From Acidobacteriota bacterium (GTDB taxonomy: Bacteria; Acidobacteriota; Vicinamibacteria; Vicinamibacterales; UBA2999), in NCBI GenBank assembly GCA_016871195.1, contig VFZN01000001.1, forward strand, positions 124,001 to 188,000: a stretch of 64,000 nucleotides of DNA, given 5' to 3'. Under the pieces are notes generated by a model. It saw only the letters and a list, made by a program, of their open reading frames with translations. It did not search any database and was not told the origin of the DNA. The position numbers and the translations under genes are program-made. The first letter of the stretch is position 1; each line of letters begins with the position of its first letter. Shown one piece after another: positions 45,581 to 53,266 of the stretch.

Positions 45581-47504
45581 ATGAACTCCCCGTTCAGCCG
45601 CGAGTCGACACTGTCTTCGCTCGTTGCGCTGGTGGCGGTCATGGTGCTGACGCTGGTCTGGCTGCAGTACCGATGGCTCGGACAGGTCAGCGAGGCCGAG
45701 CGCGACCGCATGCAGCGCATGCATCCGCACGGCAGCCGCTCAGTTCAGCATCGGTTTTGATCAGGAGGTGTCACGCGCCGCGCAGACCCTGCAGGTCGAC
45801 GCCGTCTCGATTCGCGACAATCAGTGGGCCGCCTACGCCGAACGCTATGACCGGTGGGCCAGCCAGGCGACAGATACCCGGCTCGTTCACGACATCCTCG
45901 TGGTCGATGAAGAGACTCGTGGGTCGCGCCAGCTCCGCGCACGGCGGTGGAACCCGATCACCCATGCGGTCGACGCGGCAGACTGGCCAGCTGAACTGGG
46001 TGACCTCAGGGACGGCATCGCCTCCAGCCTCGGCCCGGTGCCCCTCCGGCCCGGGCCCGAACGCCGGCGACGCCGCGAGCCCATCACACTCCCGCACACC
46101 GACACCTATACCCTGCTGCGCCCGGCCACACAATTCCTCGCGCCCGACAACCCTGGCGCCGCCCCGAGGCTCTCGGTCATCGGTGCCACCATCATCAGGC
46201 TCGACCCCGACTTCATCACCACCTCGCTACTGCCCGGCCTAGCCGCGCAGCACTTCCACCTGGGCGACCAGGGGTCTGACTATCGGGTGGCGATCGTCGA
46301 AGCCGAGCCGCCGCATCACACCATCTGGGAATCGGCCCCGGGCGTGGCCCAGGCAGTGAGCCGAAACCCCGATGTGGCCCAGCCTCTGCTTGGCCGCCGC
46401 CCCACCATCGTCGTCGCCTCGACGGGCATCGGCCCGTCGGGCGAAAATCGTGGCCCCGGTGCATCGGGACCCTCCCCCCGCATGTTCCTCGAGCTGGTGC
46501 TAGGTCCGCCGCCAACCGACGATGAGCCGCAACCCTTCCGCCCCGGGGCTGGCGCTGCCGCAGAATCACGGTGGCTGTTGCTGGCCACCCATCAGGCAGG
46601 GTCGCTGGCCGAGGCCGTGTCGGCCGTCCGTCGCCGGAACCTCCTCCTCAGCTCGGGCATTCTGCTGCTGCTCACCACAGCCGTCGGGCTCATCGCCGTA
46701 TCGGCGCGGCGAGCCCAGCGACTGGCACGCCAGCAGGTGGAGTTTGTCGCCGCGGTGTCCCACGAACTGCGCACCCCGGTGTCGGTGATCGACACCGCGG
46801 CCCGTAACCTGGCCGACGGCTTCGTGGCAGACCCCGCACGGGTGCGCACATACGGCACCACGATCAACGCGGAAGCCAGGCGTCTCACCGAGACGGTCGA
46901 ACGCGTGCTGCAGCTGTCGGGCATCGCCTCCGGTTCTACCGCGCTGCCCCATGCCGCCGTCCCCGTCGAGGTGCTGGTGCGCGAGTCTCTGGCCGCGTCT
47001 CAGGGCGAGCTCGATGCCCGGTCGGTGCGGGTCGACGTCGACCTGCCCGACACCCTGCCGGCTGTGTACGGCGACGCCCCGGCCCTGCGGTCGGCCCTGC
47101 AGAACCTCATCAGCAATGCCATCAAATACGGGGGAGAGGCGCGGTGGATCGGCATCCATGCCAGCGCCGATGCCGGAACGCCCTCTCAGCCAATGGTCAC
47201 GCTCACGGTCAGCGACCGCGGACTCGGCATCCCCCCCGAGGACCGCGTGCACGTGCTCGAACCGTTCTACCGTGGCCGCACGGCCATGCGCCTGCGGATT
47301 CCCGGCAGCGGACTCGGGCTGCATCTGGTGGCGCGAATTGTCGCGGCGCACCACGGGCATGTCCACATCGCCAGCGAGCCCGGCGCCGGAACCCGGGTGT
47401 CAATGTCCCTGCCGGGCGTGTCGCAGCGGGCGCTCGGCGTCTCCGCGTCTGCAGAGGTGACCGCCTCGTCGGCCGTGGTAGTGTCTCCGGAGGGGCACGT
47501 ATGA
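45581..47504 (+). pseudogene. Sensor histidine kinase, frameshifted after the first membrane segment
   Basis: From ATG 45581 the frame encodes a membrane segment (SLVALVAVMVLTLVWLQYRW) and SEAERDRMQRM, then leaves the coding frame at about 45719-45724 and stops at 45758. One extra base there (the C after ATG 45719-45721) restores the frame, which continues IRTAAAQFSIGFDQEV and stays open to 47504. The remainder has a periplasmic sensor, a second membrane segment (LLLSSGILLLLTTAVGLIAV), the His box SHELRTPVSVID, and ATPase boxes NLISNAIKYG, DRGLGIPPED and GSGLGLHLV. The intact protein would be about 640 residues. The break falls in a GCATGC-repeat stretch, so slippage or a read error are both possible. 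The stop overlaps the response regulator start (ATGA). Confidence 0.75.
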
Positions 47505-48190
47505 CCACACCGCGTGTGTTGCTGGTGGAAGACGAACCAGGATTGCAGCTGACGCTGAGCGACCGGCTCTCGGCGGAAGGCTACGCCGTCGACATCGCCA
47601 GTGACGGCCCTGGGGCACTGGCACAGGTGCAGTCGCGGAGTTACGACACCATTCTCCTGGACGTCATGCTGCCCGACATCGACGGCTTCGAGGTGGCCCG
47701 CAGCCTGCGTGCGCAGGGCATGGCCACGCCAATCCTGATGCTCACCGCACGGTCGCAGGTCACCGACCGGGTCACCGGCCTGTCACTCGGGGCCGACGAT
47801 TACCTCACCAAACCCTTTGATGTCCGCGAGCTGCTGGCCCGCATCGAGGCCCTGCGACGCCCCGCGCCACGTCAGGCGTGGGCGGTGGCCGAGCAGTATC
47901 AGTTCGGCGATGTGGTGGTCGACCTGCGGCGGGCAGAACTGACCCGGGGCGGCACAGCGCTCGATCTGTCCGCCAAGGAATTCCAGCTGCTGCGCTATTT
48001 CATCGAACATCGAGGGGCCACGCTGTCGCGGGAAGCACTGCTGCAGGACGTGTGGGGCTACACCGCCTCATCATCGACCCGCACCATCGACGTCCATGTG
48101 GCCTGACTGCGCCAGAAGCTGGAACCGAACCCGCGCGTGCCCCAGTTCATCGTGACGGTGCACGGGCTCGGTTACAAATTCGCCGGTTGA
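47501..48190 (+). pseudogene. OmpR/PhoB-type response regulator with in-frame TGA in the DNA-binding domain
   Basis: The frame of 230 codons has a receiver domain (VEDE at 9-12, phosphoacceptor Asp54 in LLDVMLPDIDG, KPF) and a winged-helix domain (LSAKEFQLLRYFIEHRGATLSREALLQDVWGY, RTIDVHVA, LRQKLEPNP, FIVTVHGLGYKF). Codon 202 (48104-48106) is TGA in the middle of the recognition helix; relatives have Trp or Arg there, codons one base away. As written the product ends before the wing and would not bind DNA. The upstream kinase is also broken, so decay of the pair or sequence error is favoured over recoding. No SECIS-like hairpin stands at the right distance. Confidence 0.75.
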
Positions 48191-48254
48191 CACTCAGAGG
48201 CGACGAGGCCACCGGCGCCCACGACCCCCGCGCTCGCTAACGCCCGGCCGTCGT

Positions 48255-50012
48255 CTAGGGCTTCGGCTGCAGAATCACGTAGGCCGGCAGGCCCACCGCA
48301 CTGAATCGCTTCATCAGGTCACTGGTCGGGGCCTCGTCCGGCTGCTCCGCCTGCACCTTCACCTTCACGTATCCCGACAGGGCCTGCGTCACCCCCGCGT
48401 CCACCAGGGTCGTCTTGTCCATGGTGAGGCAGTTCTTGCACCAAGTGGCCCACAGGTCAATCAGCACCGGCTTCTGCTCGCGCTCGGCAACCGCCAGGCC
48501 TTCTGACAGCGAGGCGTGCCAGCCGGCCTTCAGCTTCTCTTCCACGCTCGAGGCCACTGCCGCCGAGTCGACCCACTGGTTGGCAAACAATCCGTAGGCG
48601 AGATAGCCGTAGTACATCGCCGTCCCCAGAATCAGCACACCGAAGCCCTGCTTCACCCGCACCATCCATGGCCCGGGCTTGGGCAGTGCCGACAGCCCCG
48701 CACCGGCCAGCGGCCACGGCACGGCCATGCCGATACCGAGCACAAACGGCAGTGCCAGCGCGACCGTGGTGCCTGTCGCATACAGATTGCTGGCAAACAG
48801 CACCACCTGAACCACGACCGGAGCGACACAGGCCCCGGCCAGCAGCGCCGCCACCGCGCCCATCGTGAAGGCCAGCACGAAGGTGCCGCGGCTGGCACCG
48901 TTTCCGACCGATCCGGCAAAGCGCGAAAAATCGATCTCGAACACGTCGAACATGGCCAGCGACAGCAGCACGAACAGCACCGCGATGCCCAGGTTGAACC
49001 AGGGTGACGCATTCAGCGTGCCAAACGTAGAGGCGGTCAGCACCACGATGACCCCGAGCACGCCGTACACGGCCGCCATGGCCGCCCCGTAGGTCAGCCC
49101 CAGCAGGAACCCGCGGCGCCGTGACCCGGCCTGCGCGCCGGCACCGATGATGGCCAGATTGATGGGAATCATCGGCAGCACGCAGGGCGTCAGGTTGAGG
49201 GCCAGTCCGCCCAGAAACACGAGAAGCAGGATGGCCAGCGGTCCCTGGCCCTCGAACAGACCCCGCTGTGGCTCGCCCGACTCGGCCGCACGAATGAATG
49301 CGAGGAAGTCGTCCGTGCCCAAATAGCCGCCCGTCGTAGCGGCGACCGAAAACCGGTCCAGGGCCACGAGTCCCGCCCGCACATCATCGGCCCCGCCGGC
49401 CGGAGTGGTCGGTCGCGGGAGAGGGACCGCAGCCGCCCCGGGCACCTCGCCCGTCCCAAACGGAATCGCCGCGAACACCTCGGCATGCTGCGCGGTCACC
49501 TGCGTACCTGCGGGCATCACGGGTAGCGACCACGCTGCCTGCACCGTGCTCGGTGCGTAACACATCGTGTCGTCGCACGCCTGATACCGCAGCCGAACCG
49601 GAACAGTCACCACTCCGGCGGGGACACCCAAGGCCACCTCGACCACCACGCCGATGACAAAGCGCTGGTCGAACACCAGCAGCGGCTCGGGCAGCCCGGC
49701 CTGGACGAAGTCGACAGCCTTCGGAAATACCACCTCGGAGATCCGCACGCCGTCCGTGGCCTCGACGGTCAGTTCCGTCGGAATGAGCGAGGCATCCCGG
49801 GGACGGTTCGACTGCACATGGAAGCCATTAGGCAGGGCGACCTGCAGGGCCAGTCGGGCCTGGGGGCCGGCGATCACACCGTCGGTCGCCACCAGGGGCG
49901 TGACCTCTGCCGGAATCCGGCGCAGCTGCGCAGAGGCCTCCGCGGCACACAGCAGCCCAAGCACCCCGATGACGACCCGTCTCAGCAGTACCATTGTCAG
50001 TTGGAGACCCAT
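48255..50012 (-). CDS. dsbD: Thiol:disulfide interchange protein DsbD
   Basis: A 585-residue three-domain protein. A signal segment comes first, then a periplasmic alpha domain with the redox pair in YQACDDTMCYAPS (about 150), an eight-helix membrane beta domain with the key cysteines in LNLTPCVLPMIPI and LAGACVAPVVV, and a C-terminal thioredoxin-like gamma domain with WATWCKNC. It moves electrons from cytoplasmic thioredoxin to periplasmic thiol proteins. It is a plausible electron source for exported thiol or selenol enzymes such as the peroxiredoxin at 20263, but that link is an inference. A Shine-Dalgarno AGGAGG and TAGGAT precede the ATG. Confidence 0.9.
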   Translation of the reverse strand: MGLQLTMVLLRRVVIGVLGLLCAAEASAQLRRIPAEVTPLVATDGVIAGPQARLALQVALPNGFHVQSNRPRDASLIPTELTVEATDGVRISEVVFPKAVDFVQAGLPEPLLVFDQRFVIGVVVEVALGVPAGVVTVPVRLRYQACDDTMCYAPSTVQAAWSLPVMPAGTQVTAQHAEVFAAIPFGTGEVPGAAAVPLPRPTTPAGGADDVRAGLVALDRFSVAATTGGYLGTDDFLAFIRAAESGEPQRGLFEGQGPLAILLLVFLGGLALNLTPCVLPMIPINLAIIGAGAQAGSRRRGFLLGLTYGAAMAAVYGVLGVIVVLTASTFGTLNASPWFNLGIAVLFVLLSLAMFDVFEIDFSRFAGSVGNGASRGTFVLAFTMGAVAALLAGACVAPVVVQVVLFASNLYATGTTVALALPFVLGIGMAVPWPLAGAGLSALPKPGPWMVRVKQGFGVLILGTAMYYGYLAYGLFANQWVDSAAVASSVEEKLKAGWHASLSEGLAVAEREQKPVLIDLWATWCKNCLTMDKTTLVDAGVTQALSGYVKVKVQAEQPDEAPTSDLMKRFSAVGLPAYVILQPKP

Positions 50013-50185
50013 GACCTCCTCATCCTACAGGCAACCGGTCCGTTGTTCAGCCCGGAACCTGTCCCCTGCACCGGACACCCGTCCCCAGCGACACGATGCC
50101 GCACCGGGTGACGTATCCTCATCCGAGGACAGCCTCCCCGGGCACAGTTGTTGCTGCTGTCGGGGGCAGGTCACAGGTTCACATC

Positions 50186-51319
50186 ATGGGCATGAATAAA
50201 CTGGTGTTCGCGGCACTCTGCATCGGCTGTCTTCTGACAGCAGGGGTAGGCGGTTTTCTGGCCGTCCGGCTGGCACAGTCGGCGGCGCCGGTCACCGCCG
50301 TCTCGCCCGACGCCACGTCCGCGAGCGCCGCCCCGGCGGTCGACGCAGCGTCACGGCGTGAGGTCTCGGCACCATCGGAGCCCATGGCGCCAACCACCGC
50401 ACCCGGCCCGGCGGCATCCACACCGGCCGCACCCGCGCCTTCGACAGCCACCCAGGCCGTCTCACGAGGCGCCGCAAGAACCGCCTCGGGCGTCGAACCC
50501 CGCCCTGACGAGGCCCCCGCTCGTATTGCCACCCGCGTCGCCTCCTCCTCCGAGCCGCGCGTCGCCACACGAACCTCGCCACGCGCTTCACGCGAGTCGG
50601 CGGAACCGCCAAGTCCCGGCTCGTCAGCGGCCACGGGTCCGATGGCACCCGTGCCGCCTGTCCCTCCCGCGCCCTCCGCGGTTCAGCCCCTCCCCCAGAA
50701 CGCCGGGACGATGTGGGAAGCGCGCCAGGCGGTACAGGCCGAGGCCCCAGTGATGGGAGATGCGGCACCTGAACCGGCGCCCGCACCCGAGTACATCGAC
50801 CTGACCGTGCCCCGCGATGCCGTGCTGGGCCTGCAGATCGAGCGCACCGTCTCCAGCGATAACACCCGCACCGAAGACCGGGTCACTGCGCGGGTCACCC
50901 GCGATGTCCGCGTCGGTAACCGCATTGCGATCCCTGCCGGGTCGCTGGTCACCGGGTCGGTTCTCGATGTCGACCGCGGGGGCCGCGTGCGAGGTCGCTC
51001 ACGCCTGTCGATCCGCTTCCATACCCTGACGCTCAACGACGGCACCGAAGTCTCCCTTCGCACCGATCCGGTCATCCGCGAGGGACAGTCGGCGACGGGC
51101 GAGTCCGCCGCCAAGGTGGGCGGAGCCGCCATCGGCGGCGCCATCCTCGGCGCCATTCTCGGTGGCCAGCGCGGCGCGGCCGTCGGCGCCGGCATCGGCG
51201 CCGCCGGAGGCACGGCGGCGGCCATGACCAACACCCCCGACCAGGCACGCCTCAGTGCCGGCACCACCATCACGCTGCGGATGCAGGAGCAGATCATCGT
51301 CTCTGTGCCGCGCGACTAG
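50186..51319 (+). CDS. Membrane-anchored protein with C-terminal glycine zipper
   Basis: A 377-residue protein. An N-terminal membrane anchor or signal (about 4-30) is followed by a long Ala/Pro/Ser/Thr-rich linker (to about 200), then a compact beta domain (YIDLTVPRDAVLGLQIERTV, VRVGNRIAIPAGSLVTGSVLDV, RLSIRFHTLTLNDG) and a glycine-zipper hairpin (AAKVGGAAIGGAILGAILGG, AAVGAGIGAAGGTAAAM). It resembles envelope proteins of the YMGG/SlyB-like type; the exact role is unknown. ATG 50186 and ATG 50192 are both possible starts. It is followed by a strong terminator. Confidence 0.75.
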   Translation: MGMNKLVFAALCIGCLLTAGVGGFLAVRLAQSAAPVTAVSPDATSASAAPAVDAASRREVSAPSEPMAPTTAPGPAASTPAAPAPSTATQAVSRGAARTASGVEPRPDEAPARIATRVASSSEPRVATRTSPRASRESAEPPSPGSSAATGPMAPVPPVPPAPSAVQPLPQNAGTMWEARQAVQAEAPVMGDAAPEPAPAPEYIDLTVPRDAVLGLQIERTVSSDNTRTEDRVTARVTRDVRVGNRIAIPAGSLVTGSVLDVDRGGRVRGRSRLSIRFHTLTLNDGTEVSLRTDPVIREGQSATGESAAKVGGAAIGGAILGAILGGQRGAAVGAGIGAAGGTAAAMTNTPDQARLSAGTTITLRMQEQIIVSVPRD

Positions 51320-51343
51320 TCCCCCTCCCGTCCGTCCTCCCTC

Positions 51344-51375
51344 GGGCCACGCCGCGTCGGCGTGGCCCTTTTTTT
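51344..51375 (+). terminator. Intrinsic terminator after the glycine-zipper gene
   Basis: GGGCCACGCC (51344-51353) pairs perfectly with GGCGTGGCCC (51359-51368) around GCGTC and is followed by seven T. Confidence 0.92.
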
Positions 51376-51409
51376 CACTCGCGATAGAATCCCCTGTGGA
51401 GGCAGCAGC

Positions 51410-51940
51410 ATGCGCAAGACCGGAATCGTCGCGATCATGTTTGTCGTGGCCATGAGTGCAGGAGTGGGAGCACAGATGCAGAAACAGCAGCGGACAGGCG
51501 TCACCAACTTCACCAAGGTCGACGCGGTCGTCGCCTGCGGCGGTGCCACGGAAACCGCCGCCCTCGAGGGGCTCAAGGCGGACGGCTTCAAGTCGGTCGT
51601 CAATCTGCGGGTCGCCACCGAAGCCGGCGCCAATGTCGAAGAAGGCAAGGCGAAGGCCCAGGCCCTGGGCCTGAACTACTTCCACCTGCCCATCGCCGGG
51701 AATGCGCCCGACCCCGCCATGGTCGACCAGTTCCTCGGTATCGTCGCCAACAAGGCCAACCAGCCCGTGTTCGTGCACTGCGCCTCGGCCAACCGCGTCG
51801 GTGCGGTGTGGCTCGTCAAGCGCGTGATGCAGGACGGCTGGGATGTTGCCCGGGCGACTGAGGAAGCCAAGGCCATCGGCCTCACTGCTCCCGGGCTCGA
51901 GAAGTTCGCGCTCGACTACATCGCCTCGCACAAGAAATAG
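51410..51940 (+). CDS. Exported DUF442-type protein tyrosine phosphatase-like protein
   Basis: A 176-residue protein with a signal peptide (1-21). The mature part has a DSP/DUF442 fold: FTKVDAVVACGGATETAALEGL, FKSVVNLR, YFHLPIAGNAPDP, and the active-site loop VHCASANRVGAVW. Cys and Arg are four residues apart (C-x4-R) as in DUF442/Blh-type proteins, not five as in classical tyrosine phosphatases. The substrate is unknown. The start is supported by GGAGG before ATG 51410 and by TAGAAT at 51385-51390. Confidence 0.77.
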   Translation: MRKTGIVAIMFVVAMSAGVGAQMQKQQRTGVTNFTKVDAVVACGGATETAALEGLKADGFKSVVNLRVATEAGANVEEGKAKAQALGLNYFHLPIAGNAPDPAMVDQFLGIVANKANQPVFVHCASANRVGAVWLVKRVMQDGWDVARATEEAKAIGLTAPGLEKFALDYIASHKK

Positions 51941-51956
51941 GCACCGTCACCTCCGG

Positions 51957-51985
51957 GGGCCGATGCGTTGACACGGCATCGGCCC
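51957..51985. terminator. 10-bp hairpin between the phosphatase gene and metK
   Basis: GGGCCGATGC (51957-51966) pairs perfectly with GCATCGGCCC (51976-51985). It has no T-tract. Its nine-base loop contains the TTGACA that looks like the metK -35 element. Confidence 0.5.
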
Positions 51986-51996
51986 TGAGCCATACT
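51968..51996 (+). promoter_or_regulatory. Predicted metK promoter
   Basis: A perfect -35 TTGACA (51968-51973), a 17-base spacer and CATACT (51991-51996, four of six) form the best sigma-70 type promoter in the window. Transcription would begin near 52003, giving a 5' leader of about 135 bases. Confidence 0.65.
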
Positions 51997-52003
51997 CAGA
52001 CCT

Positions 52004-52122
52004 CGTGCGCGCGGCGATTTTCCCGCTGACTTGATGGGCCGCGCTCGACGGACACACTCCGTCGATATCACTATCTAAGTCGCGCACGCCCGCGACTGAC
52101 TGTCAGCGGGCGTTTTGTTTTT
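52004..52122 (+). promoter_or_regulatory. Candidate SAM-responsive riboswitch with terminator in the metK leader
   Basis: Closing stem P1: CGTGCGCG (52004-52011) with CGCGCACG (52081-52088). Inside are P2, CGGC (52012-52015) with GCCG (52038-52041), and P3, TCGACGG (52045-52051) with CCGTCGA (52059-52065), making a three-way junction. An intrinsic terminator follows: CGCCCGC (52087-52093) with GCGGGCG (52106-52112), then TTTTGTTTTT. An alternative hairpin, GTCGCG (52079-52084) with CGCGAC (52091-52096), overlaps both the P1 3' arm and the terminator 5' arm, so it can act as antiterminator. Formation of P1 would free the terminator. This is off-switch logic upstream of a SAM-making gene. I do not recognise it as SAM-I, SAM-II or SAH. 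Confidence 0.68.
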
Positions 52123-52138
52123 CGAAGAAGGGTGCTCG

Positions 52139-53257
52139 ATGTCGCAGTTCACGTTTTCGTCCGAGTCGGTGTCCGAAGGCCATCCCGATAAGGTGTGTGA
52201 CTACATTTCCGACTCTGTGCTCGATGCCTGCTTTGCCGCAGACCCGCTGAGCCGCGTGGCCTGCGAAACGCTCGTCAAGAGCGACCACGTCGTGCTCGCC
52301 GGTGAGATCACCACGAACGCCGCGCTCGACTTCGATGCCATCGTCCGTCAGGCTGTGAAGGAAATCGGCTACACCGATCCCTCCGAGCCGTTCTGCGACA
52401 CCACCCTCAAGCTGATCTCGCTCATCACCGCCCAGTCGAACGAAATCAGCCAGGGCGTCACCGCAGAAACCAGCCAGAGTGGCGACCAGGGCGCCGGCGA
52501 CCAGGGCATCATGTTCGGCTACGCCACGAGCGAGTCTGACGAGATGATGCCCCTGCCCATCCTGCTGGCGCACAAGCTCACCTACGGACTCGCCCAGGAC
52601 CGCAAGGCCGGCAAGGTCGACTTCCTCAGGCCCGACAGCAAGTCACAGGTCTCGGTCGTCTACGAGAACAACGAACCCAAGTATGTGTCGGCCGTCGTCG
52701 TGTCGACCCAGCACACCCCGGCAGCCGACCAGGCCCGTATCACCGAGTATGTGCGTGAGGATCTCGGTCCCCGCGTCCTCGGCGCCTGGTGGAATGCCAC
52801 CGCTCCGCTGTATGTGAATCCCACGGGCAGCTTCATCCACGGCGGTCCGTCTGCAGACGCCGGCGTCACCGGCCGCAAGATCATCGTCGACAGCTACGGC
52901 GGCTGGGGCCGTCACGGCGGCGGAGCGTTCAGCGGCAAGGACCCCTCAAAGGTCGACCGCAGCAGCGCCTACTTCTGCCGCTATGTCGCCAAGCACATCA
53001 TCGCCGCCGGCCTCGCCAAGCGCGCCGAGCTGCAGGTGGCCTACGCCATCGGCATGGCACAGCCCGTGTCGGTCAAGGTCGACACCTTCGGCACCGGTGA
53101 CGAACGCGCCGCCGAAGAGTTCGTGAAGGCCCAGTTCGACTTCCGCCCGCGCGCGATCGTCGAGCGCCTCAACATGCTGCGGCCCATCTATCGGCAGACC
53201 ACCAACTACGGCCACTTCGGCCGCCCCGGCCTGCCCTGGGAAGACGTCACCCGCTGA
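52139..53257 (+). CDS. metK: S-adenosylmethionine synthase
   Basis: A 372-residue MAT enzyme: ATP-site SESVSEGHPDKVCDYISDSV, EITTNAALDF, QGAGDQGIMFGYAT, LRPDSKSQVSVVYE, NPTGSFIHGGPSADAGVTGRK and YGGWGRHGGGAFSGKD. It makes S-adenosylmethionine from methionine and ATP in the cytoplasm. ATG 52139 begins at the conserved FTFSSESVSEGHP and is preceded by a weak AAGG; an in-frame ATG at 52115 falls in the terminator region. It is probably controlled by the leader described at 52004-52122. The next gene starts ten bases after its stop. Confidence 0.96.
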   Translation: MSQFTFSSESVSEGHPDKVCDYISDSVLDACFAADPLSRVACETLVKSDHVVLAGEITTNAALDFDAIVRQAVKEIGYTDPSEPFCDTTLKLISLITAQSNEISQGVTAETSQSGDQGAGDQGIMFGYATSESDEMMPLPILLAHKLTYGLAQDRKAGKVDFLRPDSKSQVSVVYENNEPKYVSAVVVSTQHTPAADQARITEYVREDLGPRVLGAWWNATAPLYVNPTGSFIHGGPSADAGVTGRKIIVDSYGGWGRHGGGAFSGKDPSKVDRSSAYFCRYVAKHIIAAGLAKRAELQVAYAIGMAQPVSVKVDTFGTGDERAAEEFVKAQFDFRPRAIVERLNMLRPIYRQTTNYGHFGRPGLPWEDVTR

Positions 53258-53266
53258 CGCCTCGCC

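Noticed and set aside
48104-48106. Selenocysteine in the response regulator.
   Set aside because: The position is normally Trp or Arg, not Cys. The only compact hairpin nearby (CCAG-AAG-CTGG, 48112-48122) is too close to the TGA and its loop does not begin with G. The upstream kinase is also disrupted.
48112-48171. Long imperfect hairpin downstream of the response regulator TGA.
   Set aside because: It needs a loop of about 30 bases and contains a mismatch; this level of pairing is common in GC-rich coding DNA.
52004-52122. Assignment of the metK leader to SAM-I, SAM-II or SAH riboswitches.
   Set aside because: The conserved core sequences and the helix arrangement of those classes, as I know them, are not visible; only a generic switch architecture can be supported.
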